From assembly GCA_016790225.1 (NCBI GenBank), contig JAEUOZ010000052.1:129739-193738 (forward strand): DNA of 64,000 nt, given 5' to 3'. The notes under the pieces were generated by a model. It did no database searches. It saw only the letters and a list, made by a program, of their open reading frames with translations, and was not told where the DNA came from. The stretch is from Rubrivivax sp. (GTDB lineage Bacteria > Pseudomonadota > Gammaproteobacteria > Burkholderiales > Burkholderiaceae). The translations under genes and the position numbers were made by a program. Shown here piece by piece: positions 23,004 to 32,593 of this stretch (positions are counted from its first letter, which is position 1; every line of letters begins with the position of its first letter).

Positions 23004-25316
23004 ATGCTGCACCGTCCCTTTCCCCGTGCGCGCCTGAATGCGCTGTCTGCCGCCATGCTGCTGGCGCTGCCTTCGCTGGCCTGGTCCCAGGCGGCGTCTG
23101 CGCCCGGCACTGAAGCTGGCAAGCTGCAGACCGTCACGGTGACGGCCGAGCGCCGCGTCGAGAACATCCAGAACATCCCGAACTCGGTCAGCACCATCGG
23201 CAGCGAGCTGCTGGACACGCTCAATACCAGCGGCCAGGACGTGCGCATGCTCTCCGGTCGCGTGCCGAGCCTGAACATCGAAAGCTCGTTCGGCCGTGCC
23301 TTCCCGCGCTTCTACATCCGCGGCTACGGCAACACCGACTTCCGCCTCAACGCCTCGCAGCCCGTCTCCCTGGTCTATGACGACGTGGTGCAGGAGAACC
23401 CGATCCTCAAGGGCTTCCCGGCCTTCGACCTGGATCGCATCGAAGTGCTGCGCGGCCCGCAGGGTTCGCTCTTCGGCCGCAACACGCCGGCTGGCGTGGT
23501 GAAGTTCGAATCCGTGCGTCCGCGCCTGGGCAAGACCGAGGGCTATGGCAGCGTCTCGGTGGGCACCTTCAGCAGCGTCAACCTCGAAGGCGCCGGCAAC
23601 TTTGCCGTCGGCAAGGATTCGGCGCTGCGCATCTCGCTGATGAGCCAGTCGCGCGACGACTGGGTCACCAACACCTTTGCCGCCGGCCCCACGAAGGAGC
23701 TTGAAGGCTATCGCGACAGTGCCCTGCGCATCCAGTGGCTGTCCAACATCGACAAGGACCTCAGCGTGCTGGCCAATGTGCATGCGCGCGATTACGACGG
23801 CTCGGCACGCCTGTTCCGCGCCAACATCATCACCACCGGCAGCAACGCGCTGGTGGCGGGCTTCGATCCCAAGAAGATCTCGATCGACGGCAAGAACGAA
23901 TCGGGCCTGCAGAACACCGGCGCCAACCTGCGCGTGCGCTGGAACCTGGGCGGCGGCCTCGCGCTGCACTCGATCACCGGCTACGAAACCGTCAAGACCT
24001 TCAGCCGCGGCGACATCGATGGCGGCTTCGGCGCCGCCTTCCTGCCTGTCTCCGGCCCCGGCCTGATCCCGTTTGCCAGCGAGACGGCCGATGGCATCCC
24101 CAAGCACAGCCAGATCACGCAGGAACTTCGGCTGGAATCCGACAGCAAGGGCCCGCTGGACTGGCAGGGCGGTGTCTTCTTCTTCAAGGAAGACTACAAG
24201 ATCGAAAGCTTCAGCTATGACTCGCTGGCCGCCGGCGCACAGGATGGCTACCAGCGCATCCGCCAGACCAATGACGCCGTCGCGCTCTTCGGCGCCCTGA
24301 ACTACGCGGTCAGCCCGGCGCTGAAACTGCGGGCCGGCCTGCGCTACACCACCGACAAGAAGCAGCTCACGGTGGAGGCCTACAACACCACGGCCTTCGT
24401 GCCTTGCGTGCTGCTGGGCAAGTGCACGCTTGCGCAGCTGGCCTCGCAAGAGCCCGACGGCAATCTCTCGGCCTCGCCGAAGGACAGCAAGGCCAGCTGG
24501 GATCTGTCCGGCACCTATGCGCTGAGCAAGGACATCAATCTGTATGCCCGCGCGGCCACCGGCTTCCGCGGCAGCAGCGTGCAGAGCGCCGGCGCCTTCA
24601 ACGGCAAGTCGGTCGCCAACGCCGAGAACAACACCTCCTTCGAAGCCGGCGTGAAGGCCGATCTGCTGGATCGCCGCGCGCGACTGAACTTCGGCCTCTT
24701 CAACTACACCGTGAAGGATCTGCAGCTCACGGCGGTGGGTGGCGCGGGCAATGCCAACATCCTGCTCAACGCCAAGAAGGCCCGCGGCCAGGGCTTCGAG
24801 ATGGATCTGCAGGCGTTGCTCAGCGACAACCTGCTGGCCAGTGTGGGTGTGGGCTACAACGACACCAAGATCCAGGATCCGAACCTGCTGGTGGCCTTCT
24901 GTGCCCAGTGCACGGTGACCGACCCGATCGTCACCATCGCCACGCCCGGCGGCCCGGCGCAGCGCGCGCGCATCGACGGCAACCCGCTGCCGCAGGCGCC
25001 CAAGACCACGGTCAACTTCACGCTGCGCTGGTCGCAGCCGACCGCGGGCGGCGAGCTCTATGTGCTGACCGACTGGGTCTACCGCAGCAAGGTGAACTTC
25101 TTCCTCTACGAATCGCGCGAATTTGTCGGCCCGGCGCTCACCGAAGGCGGCATCCGCGTGGGCTACGTCTTCGGCAACGGCAAGTACGAGATCGCGGCCT
25201 TCGGGCGCAACATCACCAACCAGATCAAGGTGGTGGGCGGCATCGATTTCAACAACAACACCGGCTTCATCAACGAGCCGCGCGCCTGGGGCCTGCAATT
25301 CAAGGGCAGCTTCTGA
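23004..25316 (+). CDS. TonB-dependent outer-membrane receptor
   Basis: A 770-residue receptor. The Sec signal peptide ends near AWSQA (residue 31). A TonB-box-like QTVTVTAE follows at about 45-52, and the plug domain has the conserved VEVLRGPQGSLFGRNTPAGVV-like stretch. A barrel closes with an aromatic C-terminus (QFKGSF, with terminal Phe). Ribosome site GGAGGA lies 7 bp before the ATG at 23004. The downstream BMP-type binding-protein gene begins 43 bp later, so receptor and binding protein probably form an operon. This suggests TonB-driven uptake of a nucleoside or nucleobase, an inference from context. Sequence alone would also fit a siderophore or other receptor. Confidence 0.92.
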   Translation: MLHRPFPRARLNALSAAMLLALPSLAWSQAASAPGTEAGKLQTVTVTAERRVENIQNIPNSVSTIGSELLDTLNTSGQDVRMLSGRVPSLNIESSFGRAFPRFYIRGYGNTDFRLNASQPVSLVYDDVVQENPILKGFPAFDLDRIEVLRGPQGSLFGRNTPAGVVKFESVRPRLGKTEGYGSVSVGTFSSVNLEGAGNFAVGKDSALRISLMSQSRDDWVTNTFAAGPTKELEGYRDSALRIQWLSNIDKDLSVLANVHARDYDGSARLFRANIITTGSNALVAGFDPKKISIDGKNESGLQNTGANLRVRWNLGGGLALHSITGYETVKTFSRGDIDGGFGAAFLPVSGPGLIPFASETADGIPKHSQITQELRLESDSKGPLDWQGGVFFFKEDYKIESFSYDSLAAGAQDGYQRIRQTNDAVALFGALNYAVSPALKLRAGLRYTTDKKQLTVEAYNTTAFVPCVLLGKCTLAQLASQEPDGNLSASPKDSKASWDLSGTYALSKDINLYARAATGFRGSSVQSAGAFNGKSVANAENNTSFEAGVKADLLDRRARLNFGLFNYTVKDLQLTAVGGAGNANILLNAKKARGQGFEMDLQALLSDNLLASVGVGYNDTKIQDPNLLVAFCAQCTVTDPIVTIATPGGPAQRARIDGNPLPQAPKTTVNFTLRWSQPTAGGELYVLTDWVYRSKVNFFLYESREFVGPALTEGGIRVGYVFGNGKYEIAAFGRNITNQIKVVGGIDFNNNTGFINEPRAWGLQFKGSF

Positions 25317-25359
25317 GGCCCCGGCGCCCCTGGCGCAGGGCTCGCGCCCTGATGCTGCG

Positions 25360-26337
25360 ATGAACCGTTGGGCCATTGCCCTGGCGGCCGGCGCGCTGGC
25401 GCTGGCCTTCGGCCCGCGCCCGGCCAAAGCGCAGCCCGCGGTCATCTACGAACTCGGCGGCAAGGCGGATCGCTCCTTCAACCAGGCGGCCTTCCAGGGC
25501 GCCGAAGCCTGGAAGCGCCAGAGCGGCAAGCCCTATCTCGAGTTCGAGATCGCCAACGCGGCGCAGCGTGAGCAGGCGGCGCGGCGCTTTGCCGAGCGCG
25601 GGGCGCAGCCGATCGTGGGCATCGGCTTTCCGCAGGCCAGCGCGATCGCCAAGGTGGCCGCTGAATTCCCGCGCCTGAGCTTTGCCATCGTCGATGCGGT
25701 GGTCGAGGCGCCCAACGTGCAGAGCTTTGTCTACCGCGAGCACGAGGGCGCCTTTCTGGTCGGCATCCTGGCAGCGATGGCCAGCAAGAGCGGCACCATA
25801 GGCTTCGTGGGGGGCATGGACATTCCGCTGGTGCGCAAGTTCCAGTGCGGCTATGAACAGGGCGCGCGTCACGCGGTGCCGACGATCCGCACGCTGGCCG
25901 CGATGACCGGCAGCACACCCGCGGCCTGGACGGATCCGGCGCGCGGTGCCGAGCTGGCCAAGGCGCAGATGGCCCAGGGTGCCGATGTCATCTTTGCCGC
26001 GGCGGGCACGACGGGCCTGGGCGTGATGCAGGCGGCCAAGGACGGCGCGCGCCTGTCCATCGGGGTGGACAGCAACCAGAACTACCTGCACCCGGGTTCG
26101 GTGCTGACCTCGCTGGTCAAGCGCGTCGATCTGGCGGTGCAGAGCGCCTTCAACGGCGTGAAGCCCGGCGTCAGCGCGCTGGGCCTGAAGGAAGGCGCGC
26201 TGGACGTGGCGATGGACGAGCACAACGCCCGCCTGGTTTCGCCAGCGATGCGCGCCAAGGTAGACAGCGCGCGTCAGGACATCATCGCGGGCCGCTTGAA
26301 GGTGGTCGACTTCACGGTCTCCAACGCCTGCCGTTAG
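25360..26337 (+). CDS. BMP-family (nucleoside) ABC transporter substrate-binding protein, copy 1
   Basis: A 325-residue periplasmic binding protein with a Sec signal peptide ending near AKAQ (residue 24). It has the BMP/PnrA fold: YELGGKADRSFNQAAFQGAE at the start, SFVYREHEGAFLVGILAAMASK, IGFVGGMDIP and GVDSNQNYLHPGSVLTSLVKR, the last lining the ligand pocket. BMP proteins bind purine or other nucleosides for ABC import. It is a close paralogue of the protein at 32.6 kb but has no permease genes of its own next to it. It probably feeds the single ABC core at 33.7-37.4 kb or works with the TonB receptor upstream. Confidence 0.93.
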   Translation: MNRWAIALAAGALALAFGPRPAKAQPAVIYELGGKADRSFNQAAFQGAEAWKRQSGKPYLEFEIANAAQREQAARRFAERGAQPIVGIGFPQASAIAKVAAEFPRLSFAIVDAVVEAPNVQSFVYREHEGAFLVGILAAMASKSGTIGFVGGMDIPLVRKFQCGYEQGARHAVPTIRTLAAMTGSTPAAWTDPARGAELAKAQMAQGADVIFAAAGTTGLGVMQAAKDGARLSIGVDSNQNYLHPGSVLTSLVKRVDLAVQSAFNGVKPGVSALGLKEGALDVAMDEHNARLVSPAMRAKVDSARQDIIAGRLKVVDFTVSNACR

Positions 26338-26384
26338 GGGTCTGGCGCCTTGCGTGCCTGCCGCGCCCAACGCGCTGCAGCGCT

Positions 26385-26900
26385 TCAGCGTTTCAGTTCG
26401 GCCGCATGCGCCAGCGCGGCATCGGCCATCGCCTCGGTGTCCGCCAGCATCAGGCGCGTCGGCCCCTGCGGCGCTGGGGGCAGGTCCAGCGGGTCGTTCG
26501 TGGCCACGGCCACGATGCCCGGCCAATGGCCCCACAGCGGCGGCTTGCCCTCGGCGGCTCGCCAGACCTCGATCTTCGGAAAGTCCCCGCCCTTGAAGCC
26601 CTCGATCAGCAGCAGGTCGCAGGGCGCCATGTGCGGCAGCAGCTCCTGCAGCGTGGGCTCGGCGTCGCCGCGCAATTCGTGCATCAGCGCCCAGCGGTCG
26701 CGCCCCAGCAGCATCACCTCGGTGCAGCCGGCTTCGCGCAGCCGGTGCGAATCCTTGCCCGGCCGGTCGATATCGATGGGCTTGTGGCTGTGCTTCATCA
26801 GAGACACCCGCAGCCCGCGCTGGCGCAAGGCCGGGATCAGCCGCTCCAGCAGCGTGGTCTTGCCCATGCCGGAGTGACCGGCGATGCCCACGAGGCGCAT
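26385..26900 (-). CDS. mobB: Molybdopterin-guanine dinucleotide biosynthesis protein MobB
   Basis: A 171-residue P-loop GTPase. The nucleotide loop is GHSGMGKTTLL at residues 8-18. LMKHSHKPIDIDRPGKDSHR is the MobB switch region, and LLLIEGFKGGDFPKIEVWR is its second family signature. MobB helps MobA attach GMP to molybdopterin for bis-MGD enzymes. It begins 5 bp after the PhyH-family gene stop, on the same strand, so they are cotranscribed. This is an unusual place for mobB, which is generally near moeA or mobA. The gene may simply have been captured by the operon. Confidence 0.93.
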   Translation of the reverse strand: MRLVGIAGHSGMGKTTLLERLIPALRQRGLRVSLMKHSHKPIDIDRPGKDSHRLREAGCTEVMLLGRDRWALMHELRGDAEPTLQELLPHMAPCDLLLIEGFKGGDFPKIEVWRAAEGKPPLWGHWPGIVAVATNDPLDLPPAPQGPTRLMLADTEAMADAALAHAAELKR

Positions 26901-26905
26901 GGCCT

Positions 26906-27751
26906 TCAGCGGGCAGCAAAACCCCGCACGGGCAGGCTGGCGTCGCGCTGGATCCAGTTGCTGCGTGCATAGCCGCTGCGGGCATCGCTGGCATGCAAGG
27001 TGTAGGCAAAGCGTGAGCGCCCGCTGCGGTTGGCCTGGCTCGCGTGCGGCAGAAGCCCGTGGAAGACCACCAGGCTGCCCGCCTCGCAGGGCAGCGGCCG
27101 CGCACGGCCGGCATCGGGCCAGGGCGTCTCATCCAGCCGCTCCAGGCGCGTCTGATAGCCCTCTCGCACGAAGCGTTCGCGCAGCGGCCCGTGATGGCCG
27201 CCAGGCTCCACCCAGAGGCAGCCGTTGTCGGTGTCGGCGTCTTCGAGTGCAAACCAGAAGCCGATCACGGCGCCGTGTTCACAGTGCAGGTAGGTGGCGT
27301 CCTGGTGCCAGCGCACCTCGCCGCCGATGCCCGGCTGCTTGCAGATCAGCATCGATTGCCAGACCTGAGGCTCCTGCAGGCCCAGATCGGCGGCCAGTTC
27401 GGCCAGGGCCGGGCCATGGGAGAAGCGCTCGAACACCGGATCCAGATCGTGCAGCGCGTGGCCGATCTTGTTCACCGCCAGCGGCACGGGGCGGTTCAGC
27501 CGGCCTTGTGCATCCAGTGCTTCCTCTTCAAAGAAGCAGCGCACGCGCACGTCGGAATCCAGGAACCAGCGGTTCCAGAAGCCGCCGGGATCCTGGGTGC
27601 CGAAGCTGCCGCCGATGTCCTGGGCCTCGGTCGCAGCCAGGATCTCGTGGGTGCGCTGCAGCAGCTGCGCCACCTCGGCTGCCGGCTTGAAGCCCGGCAG
27701 CACGAGGTAGCCCTCGCGCGCAAACTGCTGCTGTTGCTGAGGGCTCAGCAC
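26906..27751 (-). CDS. Phytanoyl-CoA dioxygenase (PhyH) family 2-oxoglutarate/Fe(II) oxygenase
   Basis: About 281 residues from a GTG at 27751, chosen because the next in-frame start upstream would overlap the receptor gene by 50 bp. The iron triad is intact: the WHQDATYLH segment gives His-x-Asp, and LLPHASQ gives the distal His, followed by an Arg (SRFAYTLH) that would bind 2-oxoglutarate. PhyH-family enzymes hydroxylate diverse small molecules. Placement between the TonB receptor and mobB, in a nucleoside island, raises the possibility of a nucleoside or modified-base substrate, but this is a guess. The start codon is the least certain part of the call. Confidence 0.85.
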   Translation of the reverse strand: MLSPQQQQQFAREGYLVLPGFKPAAEVAQLLQRTHEILAATEAQDIGGSFGTQDPGGFWNRWFLDSDVRVRCFFEEEALDAQGRLNRPVPLAVNKIGHALHDLDPVFERFSHGPALAELAADLGLQEPQVWQSMLICKQPGIGGEVRWHQDATYLHCEHGAVIGFWFALEDADTDNGCLWVEPGGHHGPLRERFVREGYQTRLERLDETPWPDAGRARPLPCEAGSLVVFHGLLPHASQANRSGRSRFAYTLHASDARSGYARSNWIQRDASLPVRGFAAR

Positions 27752-27776
27752 GCCCGCCGGGCCTGTGGCTGGCCGA

Positions 27777-30700
27777 TCAGAACTCGTAGCGCAGCGTGAT
27801 CTGCGCTGCCCACTGCGATTCGCCACGGCCCTGGCGCAGCGTCAGATCGTCTGCCGCGTCACCCACGATGTAGACATACTTGCCCTGGGCGTTGATGCCG
27901 CCGTAGCTGACGAAGGTGCGGCGCTGGCCGCCCGCGGAACTGAAGCCGATCTCGTTGATGCGCCCCCAGCGGCTGCTCAGCAGATTGCCCACATTCAGGA
28001 TGTCGATGGTCAGCACGCCCTTGTGGCCGGACCACAGCCCGGGTACTTCCTGGCTCACACGCATGTCGAAGCTGTTGACCCAGGGCGAATAGCTGCCGTT
28101 GCGCCGGACCACCTGACCGCGCGCCGCATTCAGCTCGGGGAAGGCGCTCACCACGGACCAGAAGCGGGCTTCGGCGGCGGCTCGGGCCTCCGGCGTGGCG
28201 CCGGCAAACTCCACGTCGCCCGAGCCCGGTGCGGTCGGGATGTACATCAGGTCGTTGCCGGAGACGCCGTCGCCGTTCAGGTCATTGCGGTAGGTCCAGC
28301 TGTAGGGCTTGCCCTTGCGGCCTTCATAGAACAGGCCCACGGTCGTGCGGTACTTGCCGATCAGCGGGGCAGACCAGGTGGCGGCCGCGCTGACACGGTC
28401 GCGGATCAGGTAGGCGGAGCGTCCGGCCACTTCCTCGTTCGGGTTGAAGATCGAGCGCGAGTTGAAGTTGGAATTGGCCACCGAGGAGGTCAGCGGGCTG
28501 ACCTCTTCCGCTGCGGTGCGGGTGTAGGCTACCTGCCAGTTCAACGCGGCGCGGCTCGGGCCCGACAGTGACAGCGTCAGTGCATTGCCGGTGCCCTTGG
28601 AGGTTTCAGACGCCAGCAGCACGTTGTTGAAGGCCGAGTTGGCCAGCGCGCGCGTGCGGGCGCCCGCCGAGGTGGCGCTGGACGCGCAGACGGTGTTGGC
28701 CGTCGTGAGCATGCCGCCGGTGGCGCTCCAGCAGCTCGGGCTGTAGCCGGCCGGCGTGTAGTACAGCTCGCGGCCGTCGGGGCCCGTGCGGACGGCGTCG
28801 CCCAGGTTCAGGTGCTTGTAGTAGATGCCGGATTTCTCGCGCGTGAGCAGCCACTCCACCCCCGCCGTCAGCCCGTGCCAGGGGAGCTCGGCATCCAACG
28901 CGAGGTTGAACTTCCACACGGCGGGCTGGCTGAGCCCGGGCTGCAGGAAGTCGACGTTGGCGGCGGGCGAGGCGCCGGTGAAGTTGGTCGGCTGGGTGGC
29001 CGGGTTGGCGCTGAAGACGCCCCCGCCGGGCGGGCAGGCGGCAAAGCCCAGCGTGCCGCAACCGATCACGCGCGTGAACAGGCCGGTGTTGGAGTACGGG
29101 TTGGACAGCCACACGTTGGCCGCCGCGCCCTGGAACAGTCCCAGGCCGCCGCGCAGCTGCATCTTGCGCGCCGCCTTGGGATCGAAGTTGTAGTTGAAGC
29201 CGATGCGCGGCTGGATCAGCTCGTCGCCATCGACCGTATTGGAGTTGTCCAGGCCGAAGCCGCCGGTGCTGCGCGTGACCAGATTGCCGTTCACGCTGCC
29301 GGCCACGCGGGGCGCCGCGGCGGCGGCATTGAAGCGCGGCTTGTCGCCGGTGGACAAGGTGTCCAGCCGCACGCCGGCCACCACGGACAGCTTGTCGTTG
29401 ACCTTCCAGGTGTCCTGCAGGAAGAGGCCGGTATCCCGCAGATTCCACTTCGCGATGCCGTCATCCAGCGTCAGGCCGGGTGCGGCGAGCTGTACCTGGT
29501 AGGAGCTCGGGCGACCGCGCTGGAAGTTCTCGAAGATCGCGGCCTCGATCTGCGCGGCGGTGGCGGTGCCGCAGTTGATGGCGCCGAAGGTGTAGGTGTA
29601 GGTGGCGCTGCTGTTGACGCAGCCGAAGGTGTAGTTGCCGTTGGTATTCTGGAAGAAGGCGTTGTAGACCTCGTTGTCGGAGAGGTCCGCGCCAAATTTC
29701 AGCTCATGCCGGCCCAGCACCCAGGTGGCGCCGAGGTAGGCGTCCAGCGTCTGGGTCTCCAGCACGTTGAAGTGGCGGCTCTGCTCGGTGCCGAAGTTGA
29801 GGAAGCGGTTGCCGGTATTGACGCCGGCCGGCGAGCCTGCCGGTGCGGGGCCTGAGAACTGGAAGGCCATCGCCGGCAGCGTGGCGTTGTTCTTGGGCAC
29901 GCTGCGGTAATCGCGTGTGGAGACCTTCAGTTCGGTTGAAAAGGTGGGCGTCCAGTCGGCGAACCACTGGCCCACCAGGGTCTCGATGCTCTTTTCCTGC
30001 TGCCACCACTGCGAGGTCAACTGCAGCGAGGTGGGCGAGTAGCTGCCGAAGGTGCCGTTGTTGGTGTCGCTCTGATCGGTCTTGGACCAGCGCACGCTGG
30101 CGCGGTGATCGTTGCTGATGTTCCAGTCCAGCTTGAGCAGCGAATCCTTCACCAGCAGCGAACTGGCATCGATGACGTTGCCCACGTCGATGCCGTACTG
30201 GCTTTGCGCTGCGGTCTTCAGGCGGTCGATGGCCGTCTGCGTGATCGCCACGTTGGTGAGCGCGCTGCCCACGGGCCCGAACTCCGGCTGCGCGCGGCCG
30301 CTCTTGAGCTCCTCATAACTGGCGAAGAAGAAGAGGCGGTCCTTGACCAGCGGGCCGCCGAGCGTCAGGCCCCGGGTCGTTTCCTGGAAGGGCAGGAAGT
30401 TGAAGAAGGTGTTGTTGGTGCGGTTGAAGCGCTGGCCGGCGTATTCGTCGCTGCGCCACACGTAGTAGACGCTGCCCTTGAAATCGTTCGTGCCGCTCTT
30501 GGTGACGGCGTTGATGTTGGCGCCGGTGTAGCCCTTCTGCGTGACGTCGATGTTGGAGATGTTGACCTGCACCGACTGGATCGCGTCGATCGAGATCGGC
30601 TGCTTGGCCGTGGGCAGGTTGTTGGCTTCGAGGCCGAAGGTGTCGCTGACCGTGACGCCGTCGATGGTGATGGAGTTGTAGCGCGAGTTCTGGCCGCCCG

Positions 30701-31238
30701 CGGAGATCTCGCCGCGCTCCTTGTCGGTCTGGGAGATGCGCGGATCGGTGCGCGCATAGTCCTGCAGGTTGCGCTGGATCGAGGCCAGCGCCTGCAGCTG
30801 GCGGCCGCTGATGTTGGTACCCGCACCGATGTTGGAGCTGTTGAAGCGCTCGGAAGCGGCCTGGCCCGTGACCACGATGGTCTGCGCGGCCGGGGCGCCC
30901 AGGGCCAGATCCAGCGCGGTGGTTTCGGCCAGCGTCAGGAAGACGTTGTCGCGCTTTTCGGTCAGCCCACCTTTGCTGACCGTGATGGTGTAGGGGCCGC
31001 CCACGCGCAGGCCGCGTGCGCCGTAGCGGCCCTCGGCATCGGTGGTGACGGTCGAGGTGGAGCGCGATTCCACGTGCAGGATGGTCACCGAGGCGGCTGC
31101 CACCGGCTTGCCGTCGGCGCCCGTGATGCGGCCGTTGATGGCTGCCGTGGTGTTCTGGGCCAGCGCCGGGGCGCAGACGACGATGGCCGCCGCCGCGCTG
31201 AGCGCGGTGCGGACGAAGGCGGACGGATAGCGACTCAC
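27777..31238 (-). CDS. TonB-dependent receptor of the Oar type with N-terminal carboxypeptidase-regulatory-like domain
   Basis: About 1153 residues. A signal peptide (cleavage near APALAQ) leads into a carboxypeptidase-regulatory-like beta-sandwich (about 30-115: GRITGADGKPVAAASV). Plug and 22-strand barrel follow, with the plug segment QNSRYNSITIDGVTVSD and an aromatic end (LRYEF). The GTG at 31238 has GAGGAG 7 bp upstream; an ATG 18 bp earlier lies inside that ribosome site and is less likely. Oar-like receptors import or bind large substrates. It is upstream of and in line with the PhyH-mobB genes and downstream of adenosine deaminase on the same strand. Confidence 0.9.
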   Translation of the reverse strand: MSRYPSAFVRTALSAAAAIVVCAPALAQNTTAAINGRITGADGKPVAAASVTILHVESRSTSTVTTDAEGRYGARGLRVGGPYTITVSKGGLTEKRDNVFLTLAETTALDLALGAPAAQTIVVTGQAASERFNSSNIGAGTNISGRQLQALASIQRNLQDYARTDPRISQTDKERGEISAGGQNSRYNSITIDGVTVSDTFGLEANNLPTAKQPISIDAIQSVQVNISNIDVTQKGYTGANINAVTKSGTNDFKGSVYYVWRSDEYAGQRFNRTNNTFFNFLPFQETTRGLTLGGPLVKDRLFFFASYEELKSGRAQPEFGPVGSALTNVAITQTAIDRLKTAAQSQYGIDVGNVIDASSLLVKDSLLKLDWNISNDHRASVRWSKTDQSDTNNGTFGSYSPTSLQLTSQWWQQEKSIETLVGQWFADWTPTFSTELKVSTRDYRSVPKNNATLPAMAFQFSGPAPAGSPAGVNTGNRFLNFGTEQSRHFNVLETQTLDAYLGATWVLGRHELKFGADLSDNEVYNAFFQNTNGNYTFGCVNSSATYTYTFGAINCGTATAAQIEAAIFENFQRGRPSSYQVQLAAPGLTLDDGIAKWNLRDTGLFLQDTWKVNDKLSVVAGVRLDTLSTGDKPRFNAAAAAPRVAGSVNGNLVTRSTGGFGLDNSNTVDGDELIQPRIGFNYNFDPKAARKMQLRGGLGLFQGAAANVWLSNPYSNTGLFTRVIGCGTLGFAACPPGGGVFSANPATQPTNFTGASPAANVDFLQPGLSQPAVWKFNLALDAELPWHGLTAGVEWLLTREKSGIYYKHLNLGDAVRTGPDGRELYYTPAGYSPSCWSATGGMLTTANTVCASSATSAGARTRALANSAFNNVLLASETSKGTGNALTLSLSGPSRAALNWQVAYTRTAAEEVSPLTSSVANSNFNSRSIFNPNEEVAGRSAYLIRDRVSAAATWSAPLIGKYRTTVGLFYEGRKGKPYSWTYRNDLNGDGVSGNDLMYIPTAPGSGDVEFAGATPEARAAAEARFWSVVSAFPELNAARGQVVRRNGSYSPWVNSFDMRVSQEVPGLWSGHKGVLTIDILNVGNLLSSRWGRINEIGFSSAGGQRRTFVSYGGINAQGKYVYIVGDAADDLTLRQGRGESQWAAQITLRYEF

Positions 31239-31256
31239 GGCAGGGCTCCTCGGCAT
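31239..31256 (-). promoter_or_regulatory. 18-nt translational leader shared with the BMP gene
   Basis: ATGCCGAGGAGCCCTGCC, immediately before the receptor GTG, is identical to the 18 bases 1-2 nt before the divergent BMP binding-protein start (32594-32611). Both carry the GAGGAG ribosome-binding site. Confidence 0.6.
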
Positions 31257-31423
31257 TTCAAATGGTGATGGGGGTCCGGCAGGCGCCAGGCTTCCGTGCA
31301 GTCCCCTCTCGCCACGGAATCGGCGTGCCCTCACCGGCGCGAAGCAAAGCCTGCGCCAGGACCCGAAAAGATGCTAATGCCCGGCCGTGAACTTGCGGTG
31401 ACGGCGGCGCAACGCCTCGGGTT

Positions 31424-32491
31424 TTACCGGGTGGGCGCCGTCCACCCGGCGAGCGCTGCCAGGGCCGCGCGACGCGCGGATTCCCCCAGAAAGGTGGCGC
31501 GCGCCGCCGCTTCGCCCATCGCCTTGAGCTCATCCCAGCCGAAGCCGGCTTCCTGAACCAGTGCTGCCGCCTCGGAGGAGGCGCTGATGCGGGACATGAG
31601 CCGGTTGTCGGTGTGGAACGACAGCGAGACGCCAGCGTCCCACAGCGCACGGATCGGGTGCGCGGCCAGCGACGCGGTGCCGCCGGTCTGCACGTTGCTG
31701 GTGGGGCAGATCTCCAGGTGCACGGCCCGCTCGCGCAGCCAGGCCAGGGTCTGCGGCCAGTCGGGCGCGCCGATGCGTTCGGCCAGCTGAATGCCGTGGC
31801 CGATGCGCGTGGCGCCCAGCCGCGCGGCCTCCAGCACGCGTTCGGCACTGTCGGCTTCGCCGGCGTGCAGTGTCAGCCCCAGGCCGCCGTCGCGTGCCTG
31901 CTGCAGCAGCGCGGCGAAGGGTGTGGCGGGCCAGCCGCGCTCCGGGCCGGCCAGATCGAAGGCCACCACGCCGCGATCGCGCCAGCGCAGCGCCAGCTCG
32001 ACACTGCGGCGCACGGTCTCCTCGCCGTGATTGCGCATGGCGCACACGATCAGCCCGCTGGGCAGCTCGCTGCGGGACAGGCCCGCCAGCAGTGCCTCCA
32101 CCGCCGCGTCGCCGCTCACGCCATAGGGCTCGAAGAGCAGCGGCGCGATGCGGAATTCGGCCAGTACGCAGCCTTCCTCCCGCGCGTCCTCGGCACATTC
32201 GAATGCGACACGCTCCAGTGCCGCCGGGCTGGCCATGGCCTCGACCGTGAGCGCAAAGCCGCGCAGAAACTCTTCCAGCGAGCCCGCATGCGCCCGCGCA
32301 TCGAACCAGCGCACCAGGCTGGGCAGATCGGGCGCCGGCGAGCGCATGCCGCGTTGCTGCATGAGCTCCATCAAGGTGCTCTCGCGCAGGCTGCCGTCCA
32401 GGTGGTCATGCAGCAGCACCTTGGGCATGGCGCGCGCGATGCGGAGCGGATCGAGGGTTTCCGCGGGGGTGTCGAAGTCCTTGGCACTCAT
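31424..32491 (-). CDS. add: Adenosine deaminase
   Basis: A 355-residue adenosine deaminase-family enzyme converting adenosine and deoxyadenosine to inosine forms. Zinc ligands His28 and His30 are in HDHLDGSL. The catalytic glutamate and His lie in TLHAGEADS and RIGHGIQL. The final zinc/catalytic Asp is in SFHTDNRLMS, in place of the more common NTDDP context, so it belongs to a slightly divergent subgroup. It is divergent from the BMP binding protein gene. Adenosine released by the envelope 5'-nucleotidase at 40 kb and imported by the ABC system would be its substrate. Confidence 0.93.
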   Translation of the reverse strand: MSAKDFDTPAETLDPLRIARAMPKVLLHDHLDGSLRESTLMELMQQRGMRSPAPDLPSLVRWFDARAHAGSLEEFLRGFALTVEAMASPAALERVAFECAEDAREEGCVLAEFRIAPLLFEPYGVSGDAAVEALLAGLSRSELPSGLIVCAMRNHGEETVRRSVELALRWRDRGVVAFDLAGPERGWPATPFAALLQQARDGGLGLTLHAGEADSAERVLEAARLGATRIGHGIQLAERIGAPDWPQTLAWLRERAVHLEICPTSNVQTGGTASLAAHPIRALWDAGVSLSFHTDNRLMSRISASSEAAALVQEAGFGWDELKAMGEAAARATFLGESARRAALAALAGWTAPTR

Positions 32492-32593
32492 CGGGCCATC
32501 CTAGCAACTACGGGTAGCCGCCGATGCCGCAGTTGATATCCTGCCGCCACCCCGCGGGACCGCGGCCGAAGGCCAGGCCCGCCATACCCCACG

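Noticed and set aside
22953..25445. 830-codon minus-strand frame over the first TonB receptor
   Set aside because: The plus-strand receptor has a signal peptide, plug and C-terminal Phe, whereas this frame has only composition-driven sequence.
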